Shown here piece after piece: positions 54,258-64,000 of a stretch of DNA of 64,000 bases. Within the stretch, counting starts at the first letter, position 1; each line of letters begins with the position of its first letter. The notes beneath the pieces were generated by a model. It worked only from the letters and a program-made list of their open reading frames with translations. It ran no database searches and had not been told where the DNA came from. Source of the stretch: Gaetbulibacter sp. 4G1 (GTDB lineage: Bacteria; Bacteroidota; Bacteroidia; Flavobacteriales; Flavobacteriaceae); NCBI RefSeq assembly GCF_002741945.1, contig NZ_MDVN01000024.1, positions 496,001-560,000 on the forward strand, given 5' to 3'. The position numbers and the translations under genes are program-made.

Positions 54258-57200
54258 TCATTCGTCACTAGCAATCGTAATGAATTGTAATGCTTCATTG
54301 TTTTTTGCAAAAACAATAATAGGTTTGTTTGTTTTAGCTTTTATAAAAGCAGTTTGCTTTACATCACCGTTTATGAATAACCCACTTTTAGAAGTAGTTA
54401 CTGGTTTAAAACTGCCTTTACCATCGCCTTCTAGATAGAGTCCATAGCTAGCATCATTTCTAGGAGTTTCGGCTTCGGAAGCATATAAGTTCCCTGAAAT
54501 TATTAAGTCTAAACAACCATCTTTGTTTATGTCTTCTGAAAGAATAGAATTAATAGAAGCATATTGAGCTTCAAGAGGTAAATTTTTAATTTTAAAGGAA
54601 TCATTTCCTTTGTTTTCAATATAACTATTAGCAAAATTGTAAGCTTTATAATGTATTTTGGCATTCTTCAAGCTTTGTGTCGAATAAATATCGGTAATGT
54701 TAGCTTCTGCAAATGAGTTGTAATCTTTAAACTTAATTTCTATAGCTGGAATTTGTTGCGAAGAACATTGCCTACCACGAACAGGAAACTGCTCGCCATC
54801 ATTGTAGTATCCGAGAACGATATCTAAACTTTTATTATTATCAAAATCATCTGCATAAATATCAAATGATGCTTCTTTAGAAGCTTTATATTTATAGTTC
54901 AACCCTAAATTTCCTGCTACAAAATCTATATCACCATCTTTATCAAAATCTTCTGCAATAATACTAGACCACCATCCAGTAGACTTATCCATGTTATAGG
55001 TTTTAGTTTCATTTATAAATTGTCCGTTTTTATTTGTAATAAATGTAAGGGGCATCCACTCACCAACAAGGACTAAATCTAATGTGTTATCACTATTATA
55101 ATCTGCCCAAACCGCATCTGTAACCATTCCAATATTTTTTAAATCTGGAGCTATTTCTTGAGTTACATTTGTAAAAACAATATTAGATTGATTACTATCA
55201 TTTCTTAAAATAAAGCTTGTAACTGGTTCTGGATAATTTCTAGGTAAATGTCTACCTCCAACAAATAAATCAATATCACCATCATTATCATAATCTGCTG
55301 GCACTACTTTAGAGCCACTCGAAAATATCTGAGGTAAAGCCTTTTCGTTTTTAATAAAACTTCCATTTTTATCATTTACATATAAACGATCTTGATACGG
55401 TTTTGAATTTTTATAAAACTCGTTACCACCACTTACCACATATAAATCTAGGTAGCCATCATTATTTGCGTCAAAAAAAACAGCATTGGTATCTTCTTTT
55501 ATTTCATCTTTTTTCCAACTGTCGTGGATTTGTAATTTAGAAAACGTTCCATTCACCTCCTGTTTATATATGGCTCCTAATTTACCTGAAGCTCCTCCAA
55601 TATAAAAATCATCTAAACCATCATTATTAATATCTCCTGTTGTCAAAGCTGGTCCAAATTGTGACATTTTATGTGGTAGCAGTACTTGATAATAATAATC
55701 GTCAAAACTATTTTCTTGATGTTGGTAATCTACATTTGTAATTTCTGTAACATCATTAAATATTATGCGATTCTTTCTATCCTTTAACTCATTTATAGTA
55801 GCATTACTATAATCTAAATCTAGTGATTTATTTCCCTCTATATTCTTTAAACTTTGTTGTTTTCCATCCTGCCAAACAACTAATATACTATCTACTTTTG
55901 TATGATTTCCTAAGCCAAAATGTAACTTAGGTGTTACAGAAGATTGAAACCCTCTAGACAACATTAATTCTTGATATTGCCTTCTCCCTTTATGATAGAT
56001 GGTTACTTTTGTTCCTACACCCAATGGGTTTTTAGAGTTTCCTTTAAATTTAAATTGTAAATAGTTTGATGATTTATTATCTGAAGTTATGTTTTTATAT
56101 ACTATGCTTGGTTCATCAAAATTATTAATAACCAAGTCTAAATCTCCATCATTATCTAAATCGGCATAAGCTGTACCATTAGAAAATCCTTTATAATTTA
56201 ATCCCCATTCTTCACTTACGTCTCTAAATGTTATATCTCCATTATTTTTAAAGACATAATTTTCTATTTTTTCTGATGGCATTTGTTCAATGTATTTTAA
56301 CAAATCCATTTCTTCTTTCTTTTTATGCCCGTGCTCTTTTCTTAATTTGTTAAAAAAATCTTTGTTATTAATTTCTCGCCTAGAACCATTTGTTACAAAC
56401 AAATCTTTAAAACCATCATTATCAAAATCAGCAAAAAGTGAAGCCCAGCTCCAGTCTGTTAAGGCGACTCCACTTAATTGGGATACGTTACTAAAATGAG
56501 GTATTCCATTTTTGTCTATTCCTCTATTAACTTGTAAACTGTTTTGCATGTATTGATAGAAAAAAACATCTTTAGTCATGTTTTCAAACTTCTCTATATT
56601 CATACTTTGCATGTTAGCTTTTGAGCGTCTATTATCTTTAGGGGTCATATCTAGCTGTATAATGTCTAACAACCCATCATTATTTATATCGGCTACATCG
56701 GTTCCCATGCCGTAAAACGATACTTGATTTGTAGCTTTTACAAGTTGGTCTGTGAATGTACCATCACCATTGTTTAAGTAAAGATTATCTAAACTTTCAA
56801 AGTCGTTAGAGACATACATATCTTGCCATCCATCATTATTATAATCTCCAATAGCCACAGATAACGACAAACTAAATTGATGCAAACCAGAAGCTTTGGT
56901 AACATCTGTAAATGTATTGTCGCCATTATTTCTATATAAAGTATTTGACTCGATATCAGTAACTGTTTGTAGTTTTCTTTTGTAGTAAGATAAAGAAGAT
57001 TGAAATGGCGTTGGTGGATAGTTTAATACGTACAAATCTAAATCTCCATCGTTATCATAATCAAAAAATGTGGATTGTGTGCTATTTCCTTTGTCAGCAA
57101 TTCCATAAACTTCAGCTTGCTCTGTAAATGTTGGGATATTTTCTGTACTAATTCCATCATTAATATACAGTAGATTTTTTGTTGTTGCCCAAATACCAGA

Positions 57201-57614
57201 TACACTTACATAAATATCTAACCAACCATCTGCATTTACATCTACCATAGTTACTCCAGTAACCCATCTATCGTCAGCCTCAGTCTTTGAAGCCTCTGAA
57301 ATATCTTCAAACTGCAAGTTTCCTTTATTAAGATATAAGGCATTGTTTACCATATTGCCGGTAAAATAGATATCATCTAATCCATCATTATTTATATCCC
57401 CTATAGCTACACCACCTCCCATATAGATATAGCCATAATTAAAATAGTTAACTGAATCGTTTTCTGTTAACTTATTCATAAACCTAATACCAGAGTCTTT
57501 AGTATTAAGAGAGATAAACCTTTTTTCACTATTTGATTTTGTTTGTTTATTACTACAAGAATAGAAACAAACAACTAACACAAAAAATAATAAGATGAGT
57601 CTTATAAACTTCAT
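54258..57614 (-). CDS. VCBS/FG-GAP repeat lipoprotein with ASPIC/UnbV domain (CRTAC1-like)
   Basis: 1118 residues. Lipobox VVCFYSC. At least ten calcium-binding blades of the type DxNxDGxxDIY (such as GDINNDGLDDIYFTG and DYDNDGDLDLYV) suggest two beta-propellers, one before and one after an ASPIC/UnbV domain at ~530-600 (GVGTKVTIYHKGRRQYQ, LHFGLGNHTKVDSILV). Such proteins are common beside SusC/SusD genes in marine Bacteroidota and are thought to bind glycan or stabilise surface complexes; no catalytic residues are visible. It is separated from susD by 91 bases holding a hairpin. Confidence 0.9.
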   Translation of the reverse strand: MKFIRLILLFFVLVVCFYSCSNKQTKSNSEKRFISLNTKDSGIRFMNKLTENDSVNYFNYGYIYMGGGVAIGDINNDGLDDIYFTGNMVNNALYLNKGNLQFEDISEASKTEADDRWVTGVTMVDVNADGWLDIYVSVSGIWATTKNLLYINDGISTENIPTFTEQAEVYGIADKGNSTQSTFFDYDNDGDLDLYVLNYPPTPFQSSLSYYKRKLQTVTDIESNTLYRNNGDNTFTDVTKASGLHQFSLSLSVAIGDYNNDGWQDMYVSNDFESLDNLYLNNGDGTFTDQLVKATNQVSFYGMGTDVADINNDGLLDIIQLDMTPKDNRRSKANMQSMNIEKFENMTKDVFFYQYMQNSLQVNRGIDKNGIPHFSNVSQLSGVALTDWSWASLFADFDNDGFKDLFVTNGSRREINNKDFFNKLRKEHGHKKKEEMDLLKYIEQMPSEKIENYVFKNNGDITFRDVSEEWGLNYKGFSNGTAYADLDNDGDLDLVINNFDEPSIVYKNITSDNKSSNYLQFKFKGNSKNPLGVGTKVTIYHKGRRQYQELMLSRGFQSSVTPKLHFGLGNHTKVDSILVVWQDGKQQSLKNIEGNKSLDLDYSNATINELKDRKNRIIFNDVTEITNVDYQHQENSFDDYYYQVLLPHKMSQFGPALTTGDINNDGLDDFYIGGASGKLGAIYKQEVNGTFSKLQIHDSWKKDEIKEDTNAVFFDANNDGYLDLYVVSGGNEFYKNSKPYQDRLYVNDKNGSFIKNEKALPQIFSSGSKVVPADYDNDGDIDLFVGGRHLPRNYPEPVTSFILRNDSNQSNIVFTNVTQEIAPDLKNIGMVTDAVWADYNSDNTLDLVLVGEWMPLTFITNKNGQFINETKTYNMDKSTGWWSSIIAEDFDKDGDIDFVAGNLGLNYKYKASKEASFDIYADDFDNNKSLDIVLGYYNDGEQFPVRGRQCSSQQIPAIEIKFKDYNSFAEANITDIYSTQSLKNAKIHYKAYNFANSYIENKGNDSFKIKNLPLEAQYASINSILSEDINKDGCLDLIISGNLYASEAETPRNDASYGLYLEGDGKGSFKPVTTSKSGLFINGDVKQTAFIKAKTNKPIIVFAKNNEALQFITIASDE

Positions 57615-57644
57615 AAACTAGACTAAAAAGAAAAATTAAGAAAA

Positions 57645-57665
57645 GCAATGTACAATATACATTGC
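57645..57665 (-). terminator. Intercistronic hairpin after susD
   Basis: GCAATGT (57645-57651) pairs with ACATTGC (57659-57665) over a 7-base loop, followed on the minus strand by TTTTCTTAATTTTT. It lies between susD and the VCBS gene. It may partly end transcription or protect the susCD mRNA, giving more SusCD than enzyme. Confidence 0.65.
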
Positions 57666-57705
57666 CTTTCAAAACCAATAAAATTAAGCACTAACTTTTA
57701 TCATA

Positions 57706-59400
57706 CTAATATCCAGGGTTTTGAGTAAGAGAAGGACTTGCTTCAACTTCACTCCTAGGTATTGGTAAATAATATAATTTATCGTCCCAGATTCTTAAGT
57801 CATCAACTACATTATCATCATAATCATAAGTAATAGTTGCTGGGTTTGTTGTATTATCTTTTAAAACCCTAACTCCTTTAGCTGGTTGAGCTAAAACAGT
57901 TGGAGCAACTTTCCAACGTATAATATCATACCAACGATGGTTTTCAAAAGCAAGTTCTACACGCCTTTCATTTCTATAGCGTGTTTTTAAATCATCCCCA
58001 GATTCTGTAAATTCAGGCATATTAACATTAGTTCTACTTCTTACTACTTGGATTGCTGCCCTAGCACCTCCATCATCACCTAACTCAATAAGTGCTTCAG
58101 CATAGTTTAGATACATTTCAGCAAGTCTAAAAAACACCCATGGGTTTTCATGTGGCTCTGCTCCAAACGTTGCTGTTAAATTAGGATCTGTTTGCTTTAA
58201 GACATTGTAATTTGACTGTGTTCCACCTCGTAAAGCCGATGCTGGACCTGCTAAGGTAGAATTAGACGGATCATTTTTATCAATATGATATTCAATCGTG
58301 TTACCTGCAATCACACTTCCGTGATGGATGATTGTCATATCTAGACGTGGATCTCTATTAACCCAAGGGTTCTGTGGGTCTACAGGACTACCATCCAAGG
58401 TTTCGTATGCATCAACTAAACTTTGCAATGGTTTAAAAAAATTAGTATCAACATTACCAAAATATCCTGAGGGTAAATAATAGCGATCTATTCCTGTATT
58501 CCAAGCGGCTAACCAACCATCCAATACTGGGTTTTCCTGTGTAAAGCTACGTGCAAACATAACTTCATTAGAAATATTTTTATTAAATAAATTGCTGTAA
58601 TTTGGGTCTATACTATAATCTCCAAGATCAATAGCTGCCTTAGCTGCATCTCTTGCTGCTTCCCATTTACTCATATCGTTTGACGGATTATGCAATTCGC
58701 TTGCTGCATATAATAACGCTCTAGACCTTAACGCTGCAGCTGCGCCACGAGTGGCTCTACCATTAAAAGTCCCTCCTGTATCTTCTTGAGGTAATTCTAA
58801 AACTGCTTTATCCATTTCTTCTTTAATAAATGCAACAATTTCGTCATAAGGAGTTCTTGGTGTATCAAAAGATTCTTGCCCTAACTCAAATAAACTTGTT
58901 TTAAATGGTACATCTCCAAACAAATTAATTAAATCAAAATAACACCAAGCTCTTATAAAGCGCATCTCACCTGTAAGTCGCTTTACTAATTCTGGTGATG
59001 CGTTTGAGTCATCAATCCTATCAAAAAAGATATTGGTATTTCTAATAGATTTATAATTATGATTCCAAGCATCTTGCAAAACACCTCCTTCTTCACCATA
59101 AAAATCTGGAGTAATCAAACCACGATTATATGCTACAAAGGCATTATTAACAGCGTCATCAGAAATACCATCTTTATGAAAGGCACCAAACTGAAAAAAC
59201 TTGAATGCTCTATAATTACCATTTACATAAGATTCTAATAATTGATCATTATTGAATACATCTACATCAGAAATATCTCCTAATGGTTTTTGATCTAAAA
59301 AATCATTACTACAAGACATTAAAATAGAAACTATTGTTAAAGTAATTACTGTTCTTAATGCAATAGTTTTTTTAATATTAAATTTTATATTTTTCATCAT
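57706..59400 (-). CDS. SusD/RagB-family glycan-binding lipoprotein
   Basis: 564 residues. Lipobox SILMSC gives a lipidated Cys30, then SNDFLDQKPLGDIS typical of SusD starts. TPR-like helices with YRAFKFFQFG, RFIRAWCYFDLINLFGDVP and RTPYDEIVAFIKEE, plus a C-terminal RNERRVELAFENHRWYDIIRW, are characteristic of the family. SusD lids the SusC barrel and captures the oligosaccharide at the cell surface. It begins 7 bases after susC ends. Confidence 0.96.
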   Translation of the reverse strand: MMKNIKFNIKKTIALRTVITLTIVSILMSCSNDFLDQKPLGDISDVDVFNNDQLLESYVNGNYRAFKFFQFGAFHKDGISDDAVNNAFVAYNRGLITPDFYGEEGGVLQDAWNHNYKSIRNTNIFFDRIDDSNASPELVKRLTGEMRFIRAWCYFDLINLFGDVPFKTSLFELGQESFDTPRTPYDEIVAFIKEEMDKAVLELPQEDTGGTFNGRATRGAAAALRSRALLYAASELHNPSNDMSKWEAARDAAKAAIDLGDYSIDPNYSNLFNKNISNEVMFARSFTQENPVLDGWLAAWNTGIDRYYLPSGYFGNVDTNFFKPLQSLVDAYETLDGSPVDPQNPWVNRDPRLDMTIIHHGSVIAGNTIEYHIDKNDPSNSTLAGPASALRGGTQSNYNVLKQTDPNLTATFGAEPHENPWVFFRLAEMYLNYAEALIELGDDGGARAAIQVVRSRTNVNMPEFTESGDDLKTRYRNERRVELAFENHRWYDIIRWKVAPTVLAQPAKGVRVLKDNTTNPATITYDYDDNVVDDLRIWDDKLYYLPIPRSEVEASPSLTQNPGY

Positions 59401-59407
59401 TATTTTT

Positions 59408-62400
59408 TTAAAAAGTTACATTTAGTCCAAGATTAAATAGCTTTTGATGTGGGATTGCCCATCCCAATTCGCTTACCTGCTCAGGATCTGCCAATCCATC
59501 TTTTTTGAGTTTATCTAAAGTTATTAAATTTGTCCCGCTTATATAAATTCTTAAACTATTGACACCTATTTTAGACATAACATCTGATGGGAGATTATAT
59601 GCTAGTTCAACATTTTTAAGCCTTACGAAAGAAGCATCACGTTGCCAAAATGTAGAAGCATTTGCGGCACCGTCATAACCATTTAATTGTGATTGGGTAT
59701 CACCAATTCTAGGTAATGAAGCATTAGGAGTTAATGTAGTATACGCATTATTTAAAAAATATTCTGGAACATTTTGTGAATTGGAGGCTCCACTAAAAAT
59801 GGCTCTTGTTTCAATATTTGCGTTAGTTTGCCCTTGCAATAGAACACTTAAGTCAAATCCTTTGTATTGTGCCCCCAGATTTAAACCAAATTGCATTTCT
59901 GGAATAGCTGTCTTTTCAAACGCTATTCTATCATTTGCATCTATAGTTCCATCTTCATTGGTGTCTGCATAAATTAAGTCTCCTAAACCAGCACCTGGCA
60001 ACCCAGGGTTATCATCTAAATCTGTTTGCGTTCTATAAATACCTATTGCATTATATATTAAACGCGTTCCAATAGGTCGCCCTTCTAAATTTTGATACTC
60101 TTCAGCTGGTTCTACTGCATCTTGAAATACTAATTTATTTTTGGAGTATGCAACATTACCTTCAATATTAAAATTTACTTTTCCTATTTGAGTTCTATAA
60201 CCTAATACTGCCTCAAACCCTTTGTTTTTTGTTATTCCCAAATTTTCATCTGGTAATGTAATTCCAGTAAAATTAGGAACCGTTGCGTTACGAGGTGTTA
60301 ATATATCTTTTCTATCCTCTTTAAACACATTAACTTCTAGAGTAAGCTTGTTTTTGAAAAACCCAGCTTCAACCCCTAAGTTTAAGGATTCAGCAGTTTC
60401 CCATGTGATATTAGGATTTCCATCTGGCCCAATTGTAGTAATTACAGGTACATTTCCTCCACCAATAGGAAAAGTGCCATTAGACCCAAAACGGTTTAAA
60501 AACTGAAATGCAGGGACTCTATCATTACCTAATTGCCCCCAAGTTCCTTTAATCTTTAAATTAGATACAATTTGACTGTCTTTAAGGAAATTTTCTTCGG
60601 ACACTCTCCAACCTACCGAAACTGTTGGAAAAAAGCCAAAACGGTTGTCTTTAGCAAAATTAAAACTACCGTCATATCTAAATGAAAATTCTGTAAAGTA
60701 TTTTTTAGAAAAATCATAGCTTAATCTCCCTAAATAACTTTGCCTTGCCGTTATACCTTCTCCCCCAGCAGTAGCCTGGTTTTCAGTGTCTCCAGAAGAT
60801 AATTGGTCGGTTAACTCTAGCAGGCCATCCTGTCTTGATAAATTACTAAAATTATTTTTAGTTCTACTCTCTTCATACCCAATAAATGCAGAAATACTAT
60901 GATTTTTAAAGGTATTTGCATATTCAATCCTAGAAGTAAAGGTAAGTAACCTCTGTCTCCAATATGCTTCTTCTACTTTGAATACTGGTGACCCTATTTT
61001 TTGTTCGATAAGTTTTGTGTTATCTGTAGGGTCTTCAACATATTGGGTTAATGGACGTAAATAATTTTTATGAAAATTTTGTGTAAAATCTACTGATCCT
61101 TGAGCGCTAATACTTAGTCCTTCAATTTTTGGTATTTTATATTTTACGCTTAAAGTCCCGTTAAAAAGAGTGTTATTTTGTCTGTTATAACCTCCTTCTT
61201 CCTGTACAAATGCCAATGGATTAAATCTACCTATTCCTGCAAATAACTTACCATCTCTATATACAGGATCTAATGGGTTTGCCTTAGCTGTATTTTGAAG
61301 CACATCAAAAGATGAAGCTCCATACCATTGACGCTCTTCTAATCTACCTGCCAGATTTAAAGCTACATCTATCCTATCAGTAGCTTGAACATCTATATTT
61401 GATCTAAAGTTATATTGTGAAACGTCTGTGCTTTTATCAGTTTTAATAACTCCTTCTTGCTGCGTAGTTCCTAAAGACAAAAAATAGCGTGCCTTTTCTG
61501 TCCCTCCCCTTAATGATAAATTATACCTTTTTTGAGCAGATTGCCTATCATACACTTCTCGCCACCAATCTGTGGTTGCAAAGTTTGGGTTTTGAAAATT
61601 AGCTAAATCGTTAGCACTATAAATTGGAGTAGCGCCAGTTCGTGTTTGCACTTCATTTATTTGTCTAGCATAATCATAAGCATTAGCGTTTTTCACAAAA
61701 CGTGTTGGAGCAGTAATACTATAATTAGAAGTAAAACTAAATTTAGGCTTTCCTATTTCACCGCGTTTGGTAGTAATTAAAATAACCCCATTTGCAGCTC
61801 TTGCTCCATAAATTGAAGCCGATGCGTCTTTTAACACTGATACACTTTCTATATCTTGTGGATCTAACCTATCTAAACCATCACGCCCAGGAATTCCATC
61901 TATAACAACCAAAACAGTATTATCTCGAAACGTTCCTCTACCGCGAATTAAAATATTAACATTTTCACGCCCTGGCTCAGCTGTAGTCTGATTAATAACT
62001 AAACCTGGTAAACGTCCTGCCAATGAAGTGGTAAAATTAGCAGATTGATTCTTCTTTACTACATCACCAGATACTTGAGCAACAGAACTTATAACCTCTG
62101 ATTTTTTCTTAGTACCATAACCAACTACCATTACCTCATTAAGATTTGTTATTTTCTCTTCTAGACTAACATTAATTTCTGTCTGATTACTTACAACTAC
62201 TTCTTTTGTCACAAAACTTATATATGTGAATATTAAAGTCGCATTGTTTGATACATCAGATATGGAGTAATTCCCATCAAAATCAGTAGTTGTGCCATTA
62301 GTTGTTCCTTTAACTACAATTGTGGCACCTGCCAAAGGTTCATTATTATTAGCTGTTACTTTTCCTGTAATTTGTTTTTGAGCAAGCAAACTTGTTGTGA

Positions 62401-62449
62401 AAAGTAGTAAGACAAAAACAAAGTTTATTTTAAAATATCCTTTTTTCAT
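59408..62449 (-). CDS. SusC/RagA-family TonB-dependent outer-membrane transporter
   Basis: 1013 residues. Signal peptide NFVFVLLLFTTSLLAQ, then a carboxypeptidase-regulatory-like domain (ITGKVTANNNEPLAGATIVV ...), a plug domain (~115-240: NVNILIRGRGTFRDNTVLVV, DGIPGRDGLDRLDP, RAANGVILITTKRG) and a 22-strand-type barrel ending in LGLNVTF. It imports the oligosaccharide through the outer membrane with TonB energy. First gene of the PUL transcript; the 189-base divergent region to the sensor gene shows no confident -7 motif. Confidence 0.97.
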   Translation of the reverse strand: MKKGYFKINFVFVLLLFTTSLLAQKQITGKVTANNNEPLAGATIVVKGTTNGTTTDFDGNYSISDVSNNATLIFTYISFVTKEVVVSNQTEINVSLEEKITNLNEVMVVGYGTKKKSEVISSVAQVSGDVVKKNQSANFTTSLAGRLPGLVINQTTAEPGRENVNILIRGRGTFRDNTVLVVIDGIPGRDGLDRLDPQDIESVSVLKDASASIYGARAANGVILITTKRGEIGKPKFSFTSNYSITAPTRFVKNANAYDYARQINEVQTRTGATPIYSANDLANFQNPNFATTDWWREVYDRQSAQKRYNLSLRGGTEKARYFLSLGTTQQEGVIKTDKSTDVSQYNFRSNIDVQATDRIDVALNLAGRLEERQWYGASSFDVLQNTAKANPLDPVYRDGKLFAGIGRFNPLAFVQEEGGYNRQNNTLFNGTLSVKYKIPKIEGLSISAQGSVDFTQNFHKNYLRPLTQYVEDPTDNTKLIEQKIGSPVFKVEEAYWRQRLLTFTSRIEYANTFKNHSISAFIGYEESRTKNNFSNLSRQDGLLELTDQLSSGDTENQATAGGEGITARQSYLGRLSYDFSKKYFTEFSFRYDGSFNFAKDNRFGFFPTVSVGWRVSEENFLKDSQIVSNLKIKGTWGQLGNDRVPAFQFLNRFGSNGTFPIGGGNVPVITTIGPDGNPNITWETAESLNLGVEAGFFKNKLTLEVNVFKEDRKDILTPRNATVPNFTGITLPDENLGITKNKGFEAVLGYRTQIGKVNFNIEGNVAYSKNKLVFQDAVEPAEEYQNLEGRPIGTRLIYNAIGIYRTQTDLDDNPGLPGAGLGDLIYADTNEDGTIDANDRIAFEKTAIPEMQFGLNLGAQYKGFDLSVLLQGQTNANIETRAIFSGASNSQNVPEYFLNNAYTTLTPNASLPRIGDTQSQLNGYDGAANASTFWQRDASFVRLKNVELAYNLPSDVMSKIGVNSLRIYISGTNLITLDKLKKDGLADPEQVSELGWAIPHQKLFNLGLNVTF

Positions 62450-62638
62450 TTACATAAAAATTTTTGAGATTAGTTTATTTTGTAAAATTATATCTCACAT
62501 TAAAGTTAAAGGTTCAATATTTAATCTTAATGGTTTCATTATCATTCAATTTTAAATCTCATAATAAAACTGATCCTTTTTTTAATTGAATTACTCTTAT
62601 ATTTATATGCTTATTCATTCTAAAAGTATTTATATTAA

Positions 62639-64000
62639 GTGGTTAATAAACAAATTTTATTAAATAATTTGTTACGGTTTTTACTCGTACTACCCTTTGT
62701 TTTGTTTTCTCAAAACGACAAATTACTATTTGAAGAGTTTGTTATTGAAGATGGTTTAGCTTCGGTAAATTGTATTTTAAAAGATAAAAATGGATTTATG
62801 TGGTTTGGAGGAACTCATGGACTCTATAGATATGATGGTTATAAGTTTAAAGCATTTAACTCGAATAAAAATGACACTTATTCTTTAAGTAACAATAATA
62901 TTACGTGTTTATTTGAAGATCACGATGGGTTTTTATGGGTGGGTACTATGCAAGGCGGCCTAAACAAGTACAATCCGTTTAATGATTCATTTACTAATTA
63001 TAAAAATAAAAAAAATAATTCTACATACTCTACAAATCATATTACTAGTATAGCAGAAGATCAGCACCATACCATTTGGGTTGGTACTTTTGGAGAGGGT
63101 TTATATACTTTAAACAAAAATACTGGAGCACAGAAAAAATTTAATCAAGACATTCATGATTCTAATACAGTAAGCGATGATAATATTTTTTCCATAGCTA
63201 TAGAGCGAGAGAATGTTTGGATTACATCTAATGCTGGAATATTGGATTGCTTCAATATCAACACGCAAAAATTTAGTCATTATAAATATAATGATACAGA
63301 TTATCACAGTACAAGAACAGGGCAACGTATTTGTTTTGATTCTTATAACAATTTATGGATTGGCACTGAAGGTAATGGGGTATACAGGTTTAATATTCAT
63401 AGTAAAATTTTTGAACACTTTAAAAAAGAAAATAATAAATCCTCAATAAATTCGAATGAAATAACTGATATTAAGGAAGGAAAACCAGGAGAAATATGGA
63501 TTACTTCTTATGGAGGATTAAACCTTTTGAATACCAATACTAATGAAGTACAAGTTTATAAAAATGATGCTTTTAATAAATATAGTATTACTAATAACGT
63601 ATCATATTGTTTATTTATAGACAATAATACGTCTCTTTGGATGGGAATGGGAGATGGTACTGTAAACAAAACAAAACATTCTTCTTTTGAACTTTATCAG
63701 ACTTCAATCTTAAAAGAACCAAGTAGTCTAAGTTTTAATGTTGTAACCTCTCTTTTTATGTCAGATAATGCATTATGGGTTGGAACAGGTGGTGGGGGGT
63801 TAGACAAGCTCGATTTAAAAACTGATTCTTTTTTCAACTTTAAAGAAAATCAAAAAAACAACACATCTATTCCTTCAAATATTGTCATGAATGTCATTGA
63901 AGACAAGAATAAAAATATATGGATAGGTGGGTTTAATAGAAGTATTATTGGTTATAAAGAAGAGAACTCCAATGTATTTAAAGAAGCTGAATTTAATAAG
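62639..64000 (+). CDS. HTCS-type reg_prop sensor, 3'-truncated
   Basis: The open frame runs from GTG 62639 off the right edge (454 codons in view). An in-frame stop directly precedes the GTG. Signal peptide LLRFLLVLPFVLFSQ. Nine reg_prop propeller blades are visible, each with W-x-G or a variant (WFGGTHGL, WVGTMQGG, WVGTFGEG, WITSNAGI, WIGTEGNG, WITSYGG, WMGMGDG, WVGTGGGG, WIGGFNR). This is the periplasmic sensing half of hybrid two-component systems that control PULs; the kinase, receiver and AraC parts should follow beyond the edge. Divergent from susC. Confidence 0.88.
   Translation, partial: MVNKQILLNNLLRFLLVLPFVLFSQNDKLLFEEFVIEDGLASVNCILKDKNGFMWFGGTHGLYRYDGYKFKAFNSNKNDTYSLSNNNITCLFEDHDGFLWVGTMQGGLNKYNPFNDSFTNYKNKKNNSTYSTNHITSIAEDQHHTIWVGTFGEGLYTLNKNTGAQKKFNQDIHDSNTVSDDNIFSIAIERENVWITSNAGILDCFNINTQKFSHYKYNDTDYHSTRTGQRICFDSYNNLWIGTEGNGVYRFNIHSKIFEHFKKENNKSSINSNEITDIKEGKPGEIWITSYGGLNLLNTNTNEVQVYKNDAFNKYSITNNVSYCLFIDNNTSLWMGMGDGTVNKTKHSSFELYQTSILKEPSSLSFNVVTSLFMSDNALWVGTGGGGLDKLDLKTDSFFNFKENQKNNTSIPSNIVMNVIEDKNKNIWIGGFNRSIIGYKEENSNVFKEAEFNK

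Overview
The window comes from a low-GC member of the Bacteroidota, almost certainly family Flavobacteriaceae. Supporting signs are the AT-rich intergenic DNA, Bacteroidetes-type -7 promoter motifs (TAnnTTTG) without clear Shine-Dalgarno sites, frequent TTG starts, a SusC/SusD pair, a type IX secretion (T9SS) sorting tail, a hybrid two-component-type PUL sensor, BshA of bacillithiol synthesis, and gene orders such as tamB/tsaD and amidase-mlaD-FeS. I cannot name a genus.

Region 1 (1-12600). After the 3' part of an erythromycin-esterase/ChaN-like gene comes a compact minus-strand cluster: dicarboxylate/amino-acid symporter, GshB-like ATP-grasp ligase, mercaptopyruvate-type sulfurtransferase, N-formylglutamate amidohydrolase and a QEGLA/DUF1704 metallopeptidase. 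It looks like a small-molecule or peptide pathway of unknown product. Then follow aroC, an LpxH-like phosphoesterase, a giant FAD/Fe-S D-2-hydroxyacid dehydrogenase, a small outer-membrane protein with a strong terminator, and a small membrane protein.

Region 2 (12600-33000). This is housekeeping and envelope DNA: bshA, a GH3/beta-lactamase-like fusion, serB, a six-gene minus cluster (amidase, MlaD, two Fe-S proteins, two small conserved proteins), lptD and ridA on the plus strand, a hybrid histidine kinase, a ModF-like ABC protein, a BadF-type kinase, and a pfkA-gapA operon. A 76-nt structured, inverted-repeat-bounded element lies between the two Fe-S genes.

Region 3 (33000-45500). tamB is divergent from a seven-gene plus-strand operon (tsaD, membrane protein, rsmE, DUF4159, TrmH-type methyltransferase, AI-2E permease, methyltransferase). 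A secreted protein with thirteen 32-residue coiled repeats follows.

Region 4 (45500-64000). A 3' tRNA remnant beside a strong hairpin marks the left side of a polysaccharide utilisation locus (PUL). Read from its promoter end on the minus strand it encodes SusC, SusD, a VCBS/ASPIC-UnbV lipoprotein, an uncatalogued 45-residue ORF with a 4-nt ATGA overlap to the next gene, a GH89 alpha-N-acetylglucosaminidase, two tandem paralogous ~600-residue lipoproteins of no family I recognise, a small Cys-rich protein and a T9SS-exported discoidin-like protein. A divergent reg_prop sensor (HTCS-type) runs off the right edge. The predicted job is capture and trimming of a glycan with terminal alpha-GlcNAc. 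The twin lipoproteins and the micro-ORF are the best candidates for something undescribed.
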